Positions 1 to 9,607 of a stretch of 64,000 nt of DNA are shown piece after piece; position 1 is the first letter of the stretch, and every line of letters begins with the position of its first letter. The stretch comes from Saccharomonospora marina XMU15 (GTDB lineage: Bacteria; Actinomycetota; Actinomycetes; Mycobacteriales; Pseudonocardiaceae): contig NZ_CM001439.1 in assembly GCF_000244955.1 (NCBI RefSeq), positions 4,707,234 to 4,771,233 of the forward strand. Direction: 5' to 3'. The position numbers and the translations under genes are program-made. The notes below the pieces were generated by a model that ran no database searches, was not told the DNA's origin, and worked only from the letters and a program-made list of their open reading frames with translations.

Positions 1-677
1 TGTTCGCCGAGGGCATCCGGCTGCTGCGACCGGCGCGTGCCGCCTATCTCGCGGGCGAATGGGGTGCGTTGGTGTCGATGTCTCCCGAGTTGTTCCTTTC
101 CCGCTCCGGCAGGCGAGTGCGTTCCACCCCGATCAAGGGAACGCGGCCGCGCAGGTCGGCGGCCGACGCCGAGCAGGCGCGGCTGCTGCGGCAGTCCGCG
201 AAGGACATCGCCGAAAACGTGATGATCACCGACCTGGTCCGCAACGATCTCGGTCGCGTCTGCGAGGTCGGCAGCGTGCGAGTGCCCGAGTTGCTCGCCG
301 TTCGCGAGGCCCCCGGTGTCTGGCACCTGGACTCCACGGTGGAGGGCCTGCTCGCCGCAGGCCACGACGACGAGGACCTGCTGCGCGCGACGTTTCCGCC
401 CGGGTCGGTCACCGGCGCACCCAAGATCCGCGCGCTGGAACTGATCGCCGAGCTGGAGCACCGCCCTCGCGGCGTCTACACCGGAGCGATCGGACTGTGC
501 TCGCCAGTCGCCGGGCTGGAGCTGAACGTCGCCATCCGTACCTTCGAGATCAGCGGTGACACCATCGCGTTCGGGGTGGGCGGCGGGATCACGGCCGACT
601 CCGACCCCGACGCCGAGTGGCGGGAATGCCTGCACAAGAGCGCCCCGCTGGAACGGCTGCTCGCCAACCCTGCCTAG
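1..677 (+). CDS. pabB: Aminodeoxychorismate synthase component I, C-terminal part (cut by window start)
   Basis: Only the C-terminal ~225 residues are present; the reading frame (first full codon at base 3) is open at the left edge. The visible part is the chorismate-binding domain shared by PabB, TrpE and isochorismate synthases: PIKGTRPR, then DLVRNDLGRVC, STVEGLL and the FPPGSVTGAPK segment. The PIKGT and RNDLGRV forms fit aminodeoxychorismate synthase (chorismate plus glutamine-derived ammonia to ADC, for folate) best, but TrpE-like or secondary-metabolite paralogs cannot be excluded without the N-terminus. The stop codon overlaps that of the convergent rsmI within a single CTAG, so no room exists for a separate terminator. 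Confidence 0.85.
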   Translation, partial: FAEGIRLLRPARAAYLAGEWGALVSMSPELFLSRSGRRVRSTPIKGTRPRRSAADAEQARLLRQSAKDIAENVMITDLVRNDLGRVCEVGSVRVPELLAVREAPGVWHLDSTVEGLLAAGHDDEDLLRATFPPGSVTGAPKIRALELIAELEHRPRGVYTGAIGLCSPVAGLELNVAIRTFEISGDTIAFGVGGGITADSDPDAEWRECLHKSAPLERLLANPA

Positions 678-1513
678 TCCTGGCCACGGACGGCGCGATC
701 GCGCAGCGCGGCGTCGTACAACTCCTTCCTCGAGACCCCGGATGCCGCTGCCACCTCGGCCGAGGCGGTCTTCAGCCGCTCGCCCGCCTCCACCCTGGCC
801 ACTACCTCGGCTACCAAATCGGCGGTGCTCGCACTGGGCGGCCGCGCGCCCGCCAGCACGACGGTGATCTCGCCACGGACTCCCTCCGCCGCCCAGTCGG
901 CCAGTTCCGCCAGGGTGCCGCGACGGATCTCCTCGTAGGTCTTGGTGAGCTCCCGGCATACCGCCGCCCGCCGCGTGCCACCCAGCGCCTGCGCCGCCTC
1001 TGCGAGGGTCGCGGCCAGCCTGCGCGGCGACTCGAAGAACACGACGGTGCGCGACTGCCCGGCCAGCTCCCGCAGCCACCTCGCCCGCTCACCGCTCTTG
1101 CGGGGCGCGAATCCCTCGAAGCAGAACCGGTCGGTGGGCAGCCCGGAGACCGCCAGCGCGGTGGTGACGGCCGAGGGGCCGGGCAGGGCGGTCACCGGCA
1201 GTCGCTCGGCGACACACGCCGCGACCAGTCGGTAGCCGGGGTCGGAAACGCTCGGCATACCGGCATCGCTCACCAGCAGCACGGTTTCGCCTGCTCGCAG
1301 GGCGTCCAGCAGCTTCGGCAACCGCGCAGCCTCGACGTCGTCGTAGAAGCTGACCACCCGACCGGAAGGGGTAACTCCCAGCGTCGCGGCCAGCGCCCGC
1401 AGCCTCCTGGTGTCCTCCGCCGCCACCACATCTGCCTCGCCGATCGCCTCGGCGAGGCGGGGAGAAGCGTCACGAGGGTCGCCGAGCGGCGTAGCTGCCA
1501 GTACGAGCGTCAC
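674..1513 (-). CDS. rsmI: 16S rRNA (cytidine-1402-2'-O)-methyltransferase
   Basis: A 279-aa protein of the tetrapyrrole-methylase fold. Characteristic RsmI segments are visible: the N-terminal LVLAATPLGDPRDASPR loop, the AAEDTRR motif, SDAGMPSVSDPGYRLV and the ALPGPSAVTTALAVSGLP block, followed by VFFESPRR and the CRELTKTYEE stretch. The family 2'-O-methylates C1402 of 16S rRNA in the decoding centre using SAM. Length is normal for the family. The start is 31 bp from the divergent mannosyltransferase start, so the two genes share a very short promoter region. Confidence 0.93.
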   Translation of the reverse strand: MTLVLAATPLGDPRDASPRLAEAIGEADVVAAEDTRRLRALAATLGVTPSGRVVSFYDDVEAARLPKLLDALRAGETVLLVSDAGMPSVSDPGYRLVAACVAERLPVTALPGPSAVTTALAVSGLPTDRFCFEGFAPRKSGERARWLRELAGQSRTVVFFESPRRLAATLAEAAQALGGTRRAAVCRELTKTYEEIRRGTLAELADWAAEGVRGEITVVLAGARPPSASTADLVAEVVARVEAGERLKTASAEVAAASGVSRKELYDAALRDRAVRGQD

Positions 1514-1544
1514 GGGCCGAGGCTAGCCCGTAGGATCGGGCTCC

Positions 1545-3119
1545 GTGACCGCACTCCTCGCCCGCTCGTCAGGGGGCGGTGTGGGCCCCGAGCCAGGACA
1601 GGCACCGCAACCACCGAGCGACGCCGAAGCCACCCTGCTGGGCAGGCCGATGCCCGGCGACCGGCTGCGCGCACTCGCCGTCACGGTGGTGCTGACGGCG
1701 ATCGGCGCGCTCGTGCGGTTGCAGAACCTGGGTGTGCCGACCGACCAGGGCACGCCGGTCTTCGACGAGAAGCATTACGTGCCGCAGGCATGGCAGATGC
1801 TGCGCAACGGCGGCTACGAGGACAACTACGGCTACGAACTCGTCGTACACCCGCCGCTGGCCAAGCAGCTCATCGCCGTCGGTGAGTGGCTGTTCGGCTA
1901 CGACGGTTGGGGATGGCGGTTCAGCGCGGCGATCGCGGGCGCGCTCATCGTGCTGCTGACGATCCGCATCGCACGCAGACTGACTCGCTCGACACTGCTG
2001 GGTGCCATCGCGGGCATCCTGGTCATCAGCGACGGCGTACTGCACCTGCAGTCGCGCATGGGGATGCTCGACATCTTCAGCGCGCTGTTCGTGCTCGCGG
2101 CGTTCGGCAGTCTGCTCGTGGACCGCGACCAGGTACGGCAGCGGCTTGCCGTCGCCGTACGCGAGGGTTGGGTCGACGAATCTCCCTACGGGCCGAGGCT
2201 GGGTTTTCGCTGGTGGCGTTTCGGTGCCGGGCTGTTGCTCGGCATGGCGACCGCCGTGAAGTGGTCCGGCGCGTACTGGGTGATCGCCTTCGGGCTGCTG
2301 TGTATCGCCTTCGACGTCGCCGCACGCAGGACGGCGGGCGTGCGGCGACCGTGGGTGGGCGTGCTGCGACGGGACCTCGCCCCGGCGGTGTGGAACATCG
2401 GTGCGCTGGCCGTGCTCGTCTACCTGAGTAGCTGGTGGGCATGGTTCGCCAGCGAAACCGCGACCGACCGGCACTACGTCGAGATCAACAACGTCGGCGG
2501 CGGTGCCTTCGGGTTCGTGCCGGACGCGTTGCGGTCACTGGTGCTCTACACGCTCAACGTGCTCGACTTCCACGAGAACCTGGCAACACCCGCCGGTGAC
2601 CCCCATCCGTGGGAGTCGAAGCCGTGGACGTGGCCGATGGGTCTGCGGCCGATGCTGTACTACTACGAATCGGGCGCGGACGTCACCGGTTGCGGCGAGT
2701 CGGAGTGCGTGAGCGCGACGATGCTCATCGGCACGCCCGCGATGTGGTGGCTGGCACTGCCTGTGCTCGGCTGGGGGCTGTGGCGGGCCGTGTTCCGCTT
2801 CGACTGGCGGTACGCGGCCGTGCTCGTGGGCTACCTCGCGGGCCTGCTTCCGTGGTTCGCCAACCTCGACCGGCAGATGTACTTCTTCTACGCCACCCCG
2901 ATGGCGCCGTTCCTGGTGCTGGGGCTGACGCTGGTGCTGGGACAGCTGCTCGGCAGCGCGCGGCACGGACTGGAACGGCGAGGTACCGGTCTGCTCGTGG
3001 TCGCGCTCTACACCGGCCTGGTGGTGGCCAACTTCGTCTGGCTGTGGCCGGTGCTCAACGGCGATCCGATCACCAACGCGCGCTGGCAGGCCGAACTCTG
3101 GCTGCCGTCATGGCGCTGA
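1545..3119 (+). CDS. Protein O-mannosyltransferase (GT39, PMT family)
   Basis: A 524-aa polytopic membrane protein beginning at a GTG. It carries the PMT-family catalytic region: an acidic pair in VFDEKHYVPQAWQML and the following HPPLAKQ segment, then GMLDIFSALFVLAAFG and many hydrophobic spans to the C-terminus. Actinobacterial PMT transfers mannose from polyprenyl-phosphate-mannose to Ser/Thr of secreted proteins on the outer face of the membrane, coupled to Sec export. The location next to rsmI is common in actinobacteria (established context). It is divergent from rsmI and convergent with the kinase gene. Confidence 0.9.
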   Translation: MTALLARSSGGGVGPEPGQAPQPPSDAEATLLGRPMPGDRLRALAVTVVLTAIGALVRLQNLGVPTDQGTPVFDEKHYVPQAWQMLRNGGYEDNYGYELVVHPPLAKQLIAVGEWLFGYDGWGWRFSAAIAGALIVLLTIRIARRLTRSTLLGAIAGILVISDGVLHLQSRMGMLDIFSALFVLAAFGSLLVDRDQVRQRLAVAVREGWVDESPYGPRLGFRWWRFGAGLLLGMATAVKWSGAYWVIAFGLLCIAFDVAARRTAGVRRPWVGVLRRDLAPAVWNIGALAVLVYLSSWWAWFASETATDRHYVEINNVGGGAFGFVPDALRSLVLYTLNVLDFHENLATPAGDPHPWESKPWTWPMGLRPMLYYYESGADVTGCGESECVSATMLIGTPAMWWLALPVLGWGLWRAVFRFDWRYAAVLVGYLAGLLPWFANLDRQMYFFYATPMAPFLVLGLTLVLGQLLGSARHGLERRGTGLLVVALYTGLVVANFVWLWPVLNGDPITNARWQAELWLPSWR

Positions 3120-3173
3120 CCGGGGCCGTATCGCCTACCCGGTGACCGGCCGGGCGTTCAGGTCGCGGACGTG

Positions 3174-4877
3174 TCAACGAGCCCTTGGCACCACGCGGGT
3201 GACCGGGCCTTCGGCGGAGGTGCCCGCCCTGGCCAGCCAGCCCTCCACCTCGCGCTGCACGGCGTTCAGAGTCGGCCGGTTGCGTGGCTGTGGGTCCAGC
3301 GACGCGATGAGCAGCTTCGCGTGCACGCTCTGCCTCGGCAGTTGCGAAGGCGGTTCGGCGCGGGCGGCGGCCATCAGCGCGGCCATCGGCGTCTCCCGGG
3401 TTCCCCTCGGCGGATAACCGGACAGCGCGTAACTGACGGTCGCCGCGAGTTGCCACGCGTCCGACGCGGGGCTCGCGGGCGCGCCCGCCGCTGTCTCCGG
3501 TGCCACGTAGTCGGGCGTGCCGATCATCATGCCGGTGGCGGTGAGCTTGGCGTCGCCCCGGCTGCGGGCGATCCCGAAGTCGATCAGGTGCGGCAGCCCT
3601 GCCGGGTCCACGATGATGTTCGACGGCTTGACGTCGCGGTGCAGCACACCCTTCTCGTGTGCGGCGGAGAGCGCGCTGGCCATGGTGGCCCACAGCCGCC
3701 CGGCGGTGATGTCGTCCAGCGGACCGACGGTGTCGACGCTTTCCGCCAGCGCCTGGCCGTGCAGGTACTCCATCACCAGCGCCAGCCCGTCGGACTCCTC
3801 GACCAGGTCGTACACCCGCACGCAGTTGGGGTGGCTCAGCGCGGCCAGCGCCCTGGCCTCCCGCTGCATGCGTTCCTCTGTGTCCTTGTCGGGGGCGTGC
3901 GCGATCTTCAGTGCGACGGTGCGGCCGAGTTGGGTGTCCACCGCCTCCCAGACGGTGCCGAACCCGCCGTGGCCGAGCCTGCGCACCCGGCGGAACCTGC
4001 CGCTGCCGCCCTGCGCCGAGCCTGGAGGCGGCGGCACCGGGCCCGGCGCGGCCGCCAACTCCTGGGCGGGCGCCACCGAGGTGGGCGGGTAGTTCTTCTC
4101 CGGCGGCGGAGGTGGGGGCGGCGGCTTCTGCTCCTGCTGCGAGGGAGGCACGTAGGGCGGTGGCTGCTCACGCTGCGGTGGCCGGTCGGAGTTCTGGATC
4201 ACCGACCAGCTGGGCGGCCCGACCAGCGCCACCGGTATCACCCCGAGCACGGTGACCGGCAGGAATCCCAGCCACAGGTGCACCGCCGTGTTGGCCTCGA
4301 CGCCGGAGGAGACCAGGACGTAGAGGACGAACGGCACCCAGAGCAACCGGCCCGGCCATTTCGGGCCCCTGCGCAGCGCGATCCTGCTCAGCAGCAGCAC
4401 GGCCAGCAGCGCCAGCACCGGCAGGCCCACGAGCATGCCCAGGTAGTAGCCGTAGGCGAACACGTCCCCTGAGGGATAGAAGAGCGTCTCGTAGACGTTC
4501 TGCCCGCCGCCAAGGTACTCGTCCTGCGGGCCCACGAAGCAGTACTGCTGTTGCAGCGCATCCACCTCGCCCGCGGACAGACCGCCGTTGCCGCCCGCGA
4601 ACACGGCCCTGAAGACGCTGGACACACCGGCCGCGTAGAGCCAGGGCACGAGCAGCACCAGGACGGCGCCGACCACACCGATGGTGATCAACGTCGGGCC
4701 GTGGTAGCGGTTGCCGGTGAACTTGCGCATGACGGCCACCACGACCGCACCCGCGACGGGGAAGAGCGCGATGATGGCGCCGGCCATGCTCGTGGCCCAT
4801 GCCCAGTCGCCGGGGCAGAATCCCGGCTGGAACAGCCGGTAGGCCAGCGAGAGCAACGAGCTCGCGATCGATTCCAC
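3174..4877 (-). CDS. Membrane Ser/Thr protein kinase, N-terminal membrane domain and C-terminal kinase
   Basis: I place the start at the GTG at 4877 because it has a purine-rich AAGGGG ribosome site just upstream; this gives 567 aa. About five hydrophobic spans lie in residues 30-220, then a proline-rich linker (about 230-290, containing a run of eight prolines), then a complete Hanks-type kinase domain. Key residues are present: glycine loop GHGGFG (302-307), Lys324, HRDVKPSN (413-420), DFG (433-435) and APE (459-461). The order is the reverse of PknB-type kinases, where the kinase precedes a single membrane span and PASTA repeats. No extracellular sensor domain is recognisable beyond a ~60-residue loop with one Cys. 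Substrate unknown. Confidence 0.85.
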   Translation of the reverse strand: MESIASSLLSLAYRLFQPGFCPGDWAWATSMAGAIIALFPVAGAVVVAVMRKFTGNRYHGPTLITIGVVGAVLVLLVPWLYAAGVSSVFRAVFAGGNGGLSAGEVDALQQQYCFVGPQDEYLGGGQNVYETLFYPSGDVFAYGYYLGMLVGLPVLALLAVLLLSRIALRRGPKWPGRLLWVPFVLYVLVSSGVEANTAVHLWLGFLPVTVLGVIPVALVGPPSWSVIQNSDRPPQREQPPPYVPPSQQEQKPPPPPPPPEKNYPPTSVAPAQELAAAPGPVPPPPGSAQGGSGRFRRVRRLGHGGFGTVWEAVDTQLGRTVALKIAHAPDKDTEERMQREARALAALSHPNCVRVYDLVEESDGLALVMEYLHGQALAESVDTVGPLDDITAGRLWATMASALSAAHEKGVLHRDVKPSNIIVDPAGLPHLIDFGIARSRGDAKLTATGMMIGTPDYVAPETAAGAPASPASDAWQLAATVSYALSGYPPRGTRETPMAALMAAARAEPPSQLPRQSVHAKLLIASLDPQPRNRPTLNAVQREVEGWLARAGTSAEGPVTRVVPRAR

Positions 4878-5059
4878 CCCTCGCCCCTTCGCCGCGTCGC
4901 CCGGCGGTTTGCCGTCGGCACCAGAATATGCCACCGGCCATCGGGGCGGCTCGCGACCGTGGCGGGTGAGTGAAGCCGCTGGTCCTGCCGCCACTGGTGC
5001 AGGCAGGGCCCCGCGCTCTACGGTTTGTGCTGGACCTCGACGACGAGGAGGCATGCACG

Positions 5060-6937
5060 ATGGGCGCCTACGCCGAGCAGTACCGGTACAGCCTTTCCGA
5101 TCCCGAAGGGTTCTGGCTGCGGGCCGCCGAGGCCATCGACTGGACCCGCGCGCCGCGACGCGCGCTGGACGCATCGACCGCTCCGCTGTACCGGTGGTTT
5201 CCCGACGCTGAGCTGAACACCGCCTACAACGCCCTTGACCGGCACGTGGAGCGCGGCAGGGGCGAGCAGGCGGCGTTGATCTGGGACTCGCCGGTCACCG
5301 GCTCGCGGCGCCGCTACAGCTACGCCGAGTTGCTCGACGAGGTCGCACGTTTCGCCGGTGCGCTGGCCTCGCTCGGCGTCGGCAGGGGCGACCGGGTGAT
5401 CATCTACATGCCGATGGTCCCGGAGGCCGTGATCGCCATGCTGGGGTGCGCCCGCATCGGCGCTGTTCACTCCGTTGTGTTCGGCGGGTTCGCCCCCAAG
5501 GAACTGGCCGCGAGGGTCGAGGACGCGAAGCCGAAGGCGATCGTGGCGGCCTCCTGCGGGATCGAGCCCACCAGGACCGTCGAGTACAAGCCGATCATCG
5601 AGGAGGCACTGAAGACGACCGAGCACCAGCCCGACAGGGTCGTGGTGCTGCAACGCGACGCGGCACGGGCCGAGCTCACCGACCGGGACGTGGACTGGCA
5701 GCAACTGATGGCCGCCGCCTCACCTGCCGATCCCGTTCCGGTGGCCGCCACCGACCCGCTCTACATCCTCTACACCTCCGGCACCACAGGGAAGCCGAAG
5801 GGGGTCGTGCGTGACACCGGTGGGCACGCGGTGGCACTGGCCTGGTCGATGGGCGCGGTCTACGACATCGGCCCCGGCGACGTGTGGTGGACCGCCTCCG
5901 ATGTCGGCTGGGTGGTCGGCCACTCCTACATCGTCTACGCCCCGCTGCTGGTTGGCGCCACCTCAATACTTTACGAAGGCAAACCGGTGGGAACCCCGGA
6001 CGCGGGCGCGTTCTGGCGGGTGATCGCCGAGCACGGCGCGAAGGCGCTGTTCACAGCGCCCACCGCGCTGCGGGCGATCAAGCGGGTCGATCCGGACGGC
6101 AGCGAGTTGGCCAAGTACGACCTGTCCCGGTTCGGGACCCTGTTCATGGCGGGCGAGCGGCTCGATCCGGAGACCTATCACTGGGCGCACGACAAGCTGG
6201 GTGTACCCGTGATCGACCACTGGTGGCAGACCGAGACCGGGTGGCCGATAGCGGCGAATCCCCGTGGCATCGAGAAGCTGCCCGTCAAACCCGGCTCCGC
6301 GACCGTTGCCGTGCCCGGCTGGGACGTGCGCATCCTCGGGCAGTCGGGCGAGGAGTTGCCGCCGGGCCAGGAGGGTGCCATCGCCATCAGGCTGCCGCTG
6401 CCTCCTGGTGCGCTGCCGACACTGTGGGGCGACGACGAACGCTTCGTCGAGGCGTACCTGTCCCGCTACGAGGGCCACTACCTCACCGGAGACTCCGGCT
6501 ACCGCGACGACGACGGCTACCTGTTCGTGATGGGTCGCACCGACGACGTGATCAACGTGGCAGGCCACCGGCTGTCGACGGGTTCCATCGAGGCGGTGCT
6601 CGCGGGGCATCCCGCCGTGGCCGAGTGCGCCGTCATCGGTGTACACGACCAGCTCAAGGGTCAGCTGCCGTGGGGCTTCGTGGTGCTGAAGTCCGGCGTG
6701 GACATCGATGAGCAGCGGCTGCGGGATGAGCTGGTGGCGGCCGTGCGCGCCGACATCGGCCCGGTGGCGGCATTTCGCGACGTCTCGGTGGTGGACGCGC
6801 TGCCGAAGACCCGTTCGGGCAAGATCCTGCGCAAGACGATGCGAGGGATCGCCGACGGCCGCGAGGAGCCAGTGCCCTCCACCATCGAGGACCCCGACGT
6901 GCTGGACTCACTGCGGCCGATCCTGCGCAGGCAGTAA
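5060..6937 (+). CDS. prpE: Propionyl-CoA synthetase-like acyl-CoA synthetase
   Basis: A 625-aa ANL-superfamily AMP-forming ligase. The ATG at 5060 has a GAGGAGG ribosome site 7 bases upstream. Visible signatures are YILYTSGTTGKPKGVV (P-loop-like A3 motif), DHWWQTETGWPI (A5) and the C-terminal KTRSGKILRK with catalytic Lys588. The N-terminal WFPDAELNTAYNALDRHV segment and the C-terminal PVPSTIEDPDVLDSL are typical of PrpE, which makes propionyl-CoA from propionate, ATP and CoA; acetate or butyrate could also be used. It could supply extender-unit precursors, but its position outside the cluster makes a housekeeping role more likely. Confidence 0.85.
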   Translation: MGAYAEQYRYSLSDPEGFWLRAAEAIDWTRAPRRALDASTAPLYRWFPDAELNTAYNALDRHVERGRGEQAALIWDSPVTGSRRRYSYAELLDEVARFAGALASLGVGRGDRVIIYMPMVPEAVIAMLGCARIGAVHSVVFGGFAPKELAARVEDAKPKAIVAASCGIEPTRTVEYKPIIEEALKTTEHQPDRVVVLQRDAARAELTDRDVDWQQLMAAASPADPVPVAATDPLYILYTSGTTGKPKGVVRDTGGHAVALAWSMGAVYDIGPGDVWWTASDVGWVVGHSYIVYAPLLVGATSILYEGKPVGTPDAGAFWRVIAEHGAKALFTAPTALRAIKRVDPDGSELAKYDLSRFGTLFMAGERLDPETYHWAHDKLGVPVIDHWWQTETGWPIAANPRGIEKLPVKPGSATVAVPGWDVRILGQSGEELPPGQEGAIAIRLPLPPGALPTLWGDDERFVEAYLSRYEGHYLTGDSGYRDDDGYLFVMGRTDDVINVAGHRLSTGSIEAVLAGHPAVAECAVIGVHDQLKGQLPWGFVVLKSGVDIDEQRLRDELVAAVRADIGPVAAFRDVSVVDALPKTRSGKILRKTMRGIADGREEPVPSTIEDPDVLDSLRPILRRQ

Positions 6938-6940
6938 CAC

Positions 6941-7053
6941 CCGCGAGTCCCCCGCCCAGACCCGCGAGTCCTGCGCTCCTGCCCGCGAGTCCTGCACCCA
7001 AGCCCGCGAGTTCTGCGGTGCGGACCGCGAGTTCTGCGGTGCGGACCGTCAGT
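6941..7053. repeat. Tandem repeat, 21-bp period, CCGCGAGT core
   Basis: The core CCGCGAGT occurs at 6941, 6962, 6983, 7004 and 7025, exactly 21 bases apart each time, with a degenerate sixth copy (CCGTCAGT) at 7046. Most units continue as (T/C)CTGC. The array fills the gap between the convergent prpE and decarboxylase genes. A second array with the same core lies after trpS. I see no strong hairpin within a unit. Confidence 0.85.
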
Positions 7054-7076
7054 CGCCCATCGCCGTAGCGGAACTC

Positions 7077-8516
7077 TCACTGCGACCGCTCGTACTCCGT
7101 CCGAATGCGGTCCCATGCGGCCTGGATGTGCCGTCGCTGTGTCATCGGGGCACCGACGGCCAACCGAAGCAGCACGTCGTCGCCGACCTTGGTGTGGCTC
7201 AGGTACAGCTGCCCCGAGTCGTTCAGGCGTTCCAGCAGCTCCGTGGTCGCCGCGTTGGCATCCGCGGTGGACTTCCCCGGCCATACCGGCCGAAAACAGA
7301 CCAGGCTGAACGGATGGTGTTCCAGCAACCGGAACCCCGGGTGAGCCTTGACCAGCGCGGCGAACTCGTCGGCCAACTCGATGCCGTTGCGCACATGCGC
7401 TCGCAGCCCCTCCGCGCCGTACCAGCGGATCACCGACCACAGCTTCAACGCCCGGAACCGCCTGCCCAGCGGGATTTGCCAGTCGCGGTAGTCGATGACC
7501 TCACCTGAGGCGCTGGCGGCGTTGCGCAGGTACTCGGGCAGGATCGAAAGCGCCTCGATCAGCGGCGCACGGTCGGCCAGCCACAGCACCGAGCAGTCGA
7601 AGTTGGTCAACAGCCACTTGTGCGGGTTGGTGACATAGGAATCGGCGAAGGCGGCCACTCCGTCGTTGATCCAGCGCAGTTCCGGGCAGACCGCCGAAAC
7701 GCCCGCGTAGGCGGCGTCCACGTGCAGCCAGATACCGCGAGCACGACACACCTGCCCGATCCTGGCCACCGGGTCGATCGCGGTGGTGGATGTGGTCCCG
7801 ATCGTCGCGCATACCAGTGCGGGCGTCACACCTTCGGCGACGTCCTCCGCGATGAGCGTGTCCAGGTGCACCGGGTCCATGGCGAGCGTCTCGGGGTCCA
7901 CGTCGACGGCGCGGACGTACTCGGCGCCGATTCCCGCGATCCGCGCCGCCTTCTCCAGTGAGGAGTGGGTCTGCGACGAGACGTAGATCGAGTAGCGCCT
8001 GCCGTCACCTGCCCGGCCACCTGCACGCTGGATCGCGGCGAGCACCGCGACAAGGCTCGCGCTCGACGCCGAATCCTGGATCACCCCACCGCCAGCCGTA
8101 TCGGTACGGAAGTGGGCTGGCAGGTCGAGCAGTTCCGCCAGCCAGTCGACCACCACCGTCTCCAGTTCCGTGCAGGCCGGACTGGTCGCCCACACCATGC
8201 CCTGCACGCCGAGCCCTGCCGAAAGCAGGTCGCCGAGGATGGCGGGCCCGCTGGCGTTGGCCGGGAAGTAGGCGAAGAAAGAAGGGTGTTGCCAGTGTGT
8301 GATGCCGGGCAGCACGACGCTGTCCAGGTCGTCGAGCACGGATTCGAACGGCTCACCGTGTTCCGGCGGATGTGCGGGCAGCGCCGCACGAACCTCGCCG
8401 GGTCGCACCCGCGAACGCACCGGATAGTCCTCGATGCCTGCGAGGTAGTCGGCGATCCAGTCGACGACCTGCTTGCCGTACTCGCGGAACTCCTCCGGGG
8501 TCATGTGCTCCGACAC
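7077..8516 (-). CDS. PLP-dependent aromatic L-amino acid decarboxylase
   Basis: A 479-aa group II PLP decarboxylase. It starts with the family's EFREYGKQVVDWIADYLAG region, contains HWQHPSFFAYFPANAS, the CATIGTTSTTAIDP strand and HVDAAYAG (Asp binding the PLP ring nitrogen), and the Schiff-base lysine in NPHKWLL (Lys300). Length and motifs match DOPA/tryptophan/tyrosine decarboxylases, which make aromatic amines. Substrate cannot be fixed from sequence alone. It is divergent from trpS (60 bp apart). A link to the enediyne cluster is possible only in the weak sense that both handle aromatic amino acids. Confidence 0.88.
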   Translation of the reverse strand: MSEHMTPEEFREYGKQVVDWIADYLAGIEDYPVRSRVRPGEVRAALPAHPPEHGEPFESVLDDLDSVVLPGITHWQHPSFFAYFPANASGPAILGDLLSAGLGVQGMVWATSPACTELETVVVDWLAELLDLPAHFRTDTAGGGVIQDSASSASLVAVLAAIQRAGGRAGDGRRYSIYVSSQTHSSLEKAARIAGIGAEYVRAVDVDPETLAMDPVHLDTLIAEDVAEGVTPALVCATIGTTSTTAIDPVARIGQVCRARGIWLHVDAAYAGVSAVCPELRWINDGVAAFADSYVTNPHKWLLTNFDCSVLWLADRAPLIEALSILPEYLRNAASASGEVIDYRDWQIPLGRRFRALKLWSVIRWYGAEGLRAHVRNGIELADEFAALVKAHPGFRLLEHHPFSLVCFRPVWPGKSTADANAATTELLERLNDSGQLYLSHTKVGDDVLLRLAVGAPMTQRRHIQAAWDRIRTEYERSQ

Positions 8517-8576
8517 CAGGCCAGGCTACCTGCGGCCTGGCCTCGCCCGATGGCACCAGGTCAGTAGGATGGCCGC

Positions 8577-9602
8577 ATGTCACAGCCCGTAGCCAAGGTC
8601 TCGTTGACCGGCATCAAGCCGACCGGTGAGCCACACCTGGGCAACCTGATCGGTGCGATCCGTCCGGCGCTGCGGTTGGCCGAGCAGTACGACTCCGTCT
8701 ACTTCATCGCCGACTACCACGCGCTCACCACCATCCGCGACCCGAAGCTGCTCCGGCAGTACTCACGCTCGGTCGCGGCCGCGTGGCTGGCCGCGGGCCT
8801 CGACCCGCAACGCACGACCTTTTACGTCCAGTCCGACGTGCCGGAGATCTTCGAGCTGAACTGGATCCTGTCCTGCGTCACCGGCAAGGGGCTGATGAAC
8901 CGCGCTCACGCCTACAAGGCGGCCCGTGACCGCAACCTGGAGGCGGGCGAGGACCCCGACGCGGGCGTGAACATGGGGCTGTACAACTATCCGATCCTGA
9001 TGGCCGTGGACATCCTCATCATGGAGTCCGACGTGGTGCCGGTCGGCAGGGACCAGGTCCAGCACGTGGAGTACGCCGCCGACATCGCGGGCAGCTTCAA
9101 CCACATCTACGGCAAGTCCTACTCGTTCAAGATCCCGCAGGCCATCGTCCCGGAGGCAGGCAGCGGGCAGACGTTGCCCGGCCTGGACGGGCGGAAGATG
9201 AGCAAGTCCTACGACAACACCATTCCGCTGTTCCTTCCGCAGAACCAGTTGAAGAAGCTGGTGCGCAGGATTCCGACCGACAGCACCCCCGTCGAGGACC
9301 CGAAGGACCCGGACAGCTCGGCGGTGTTCCAGATCCTGGAGCAGGTCGCTCCGCAGTCGGCCGCCGACGTCGTCGCCGACACGCGCAAGCGGCTGGAGGC
9401 AGGCGGAATGGGTTGGGGCGAGCTGAAGAACGTGCTGTTCGAGGTACTCAACACCGAACTGGCCCCGATGCGCGCGCGGTACGAGGCGCTGCTCGAACCC
9501 GGAAGCGAACTCGACGAGGCACTCGCCGAGGGAGCCCGGAAGGCACGGGAGCGGGCGGGCAGGGTGTTGTCGTCCGTTCGCAGGGCGATCGGCGTCGGCT
9601 GA
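8577..9602 (+). CDS. trpS: Tryptophanyl-tRNA synthetase
   Basis: A 341-aa class Ic aminoacyl-tRNA synthetase. The HIGH-equivalent is PHLGN (residues 19-23) after TGIKPTGE, and the KMSKS motif is intact at residues 207-211. Length and architecture match bacterial TrpS. It is the last clearly essential gene before the accessory region. I looked for a tRNA gene or an obvious direct-repeat attachment site next to it and saw none. Confidence 0.95.
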   Translation: MSQPVAKVSLTGIKPTGEPHLGNLIGAIRPALRLAEQYDSVYFIADYHALTTIRDPKLLRQYSRSVAAAWLAAGLDPQRTTFYVQSDVPEIFELNWILSCVTGKGLMNRAHAYKAARDRNLEAGEDPDAGVNMGLYNYPILMAVDILIMESDVVPVGRDQVQHVEYAADIAGSFNHIYGKSYSFKIPQAIVPEAGSGQTLPGLDGRKMSKSYDNTIPLFLPQNQLKKLVRRIPTDSTPVEDPKDPDSSAVFQILEQVAPQSAADVVADTRKRLEAGGMGWGELKNVLFEVLNTELAPMRARYEALLEPGSELDEALAEGARKARERAGRVLSSVRRAIGVG

Positions 9603-9607
9603 CTCAT

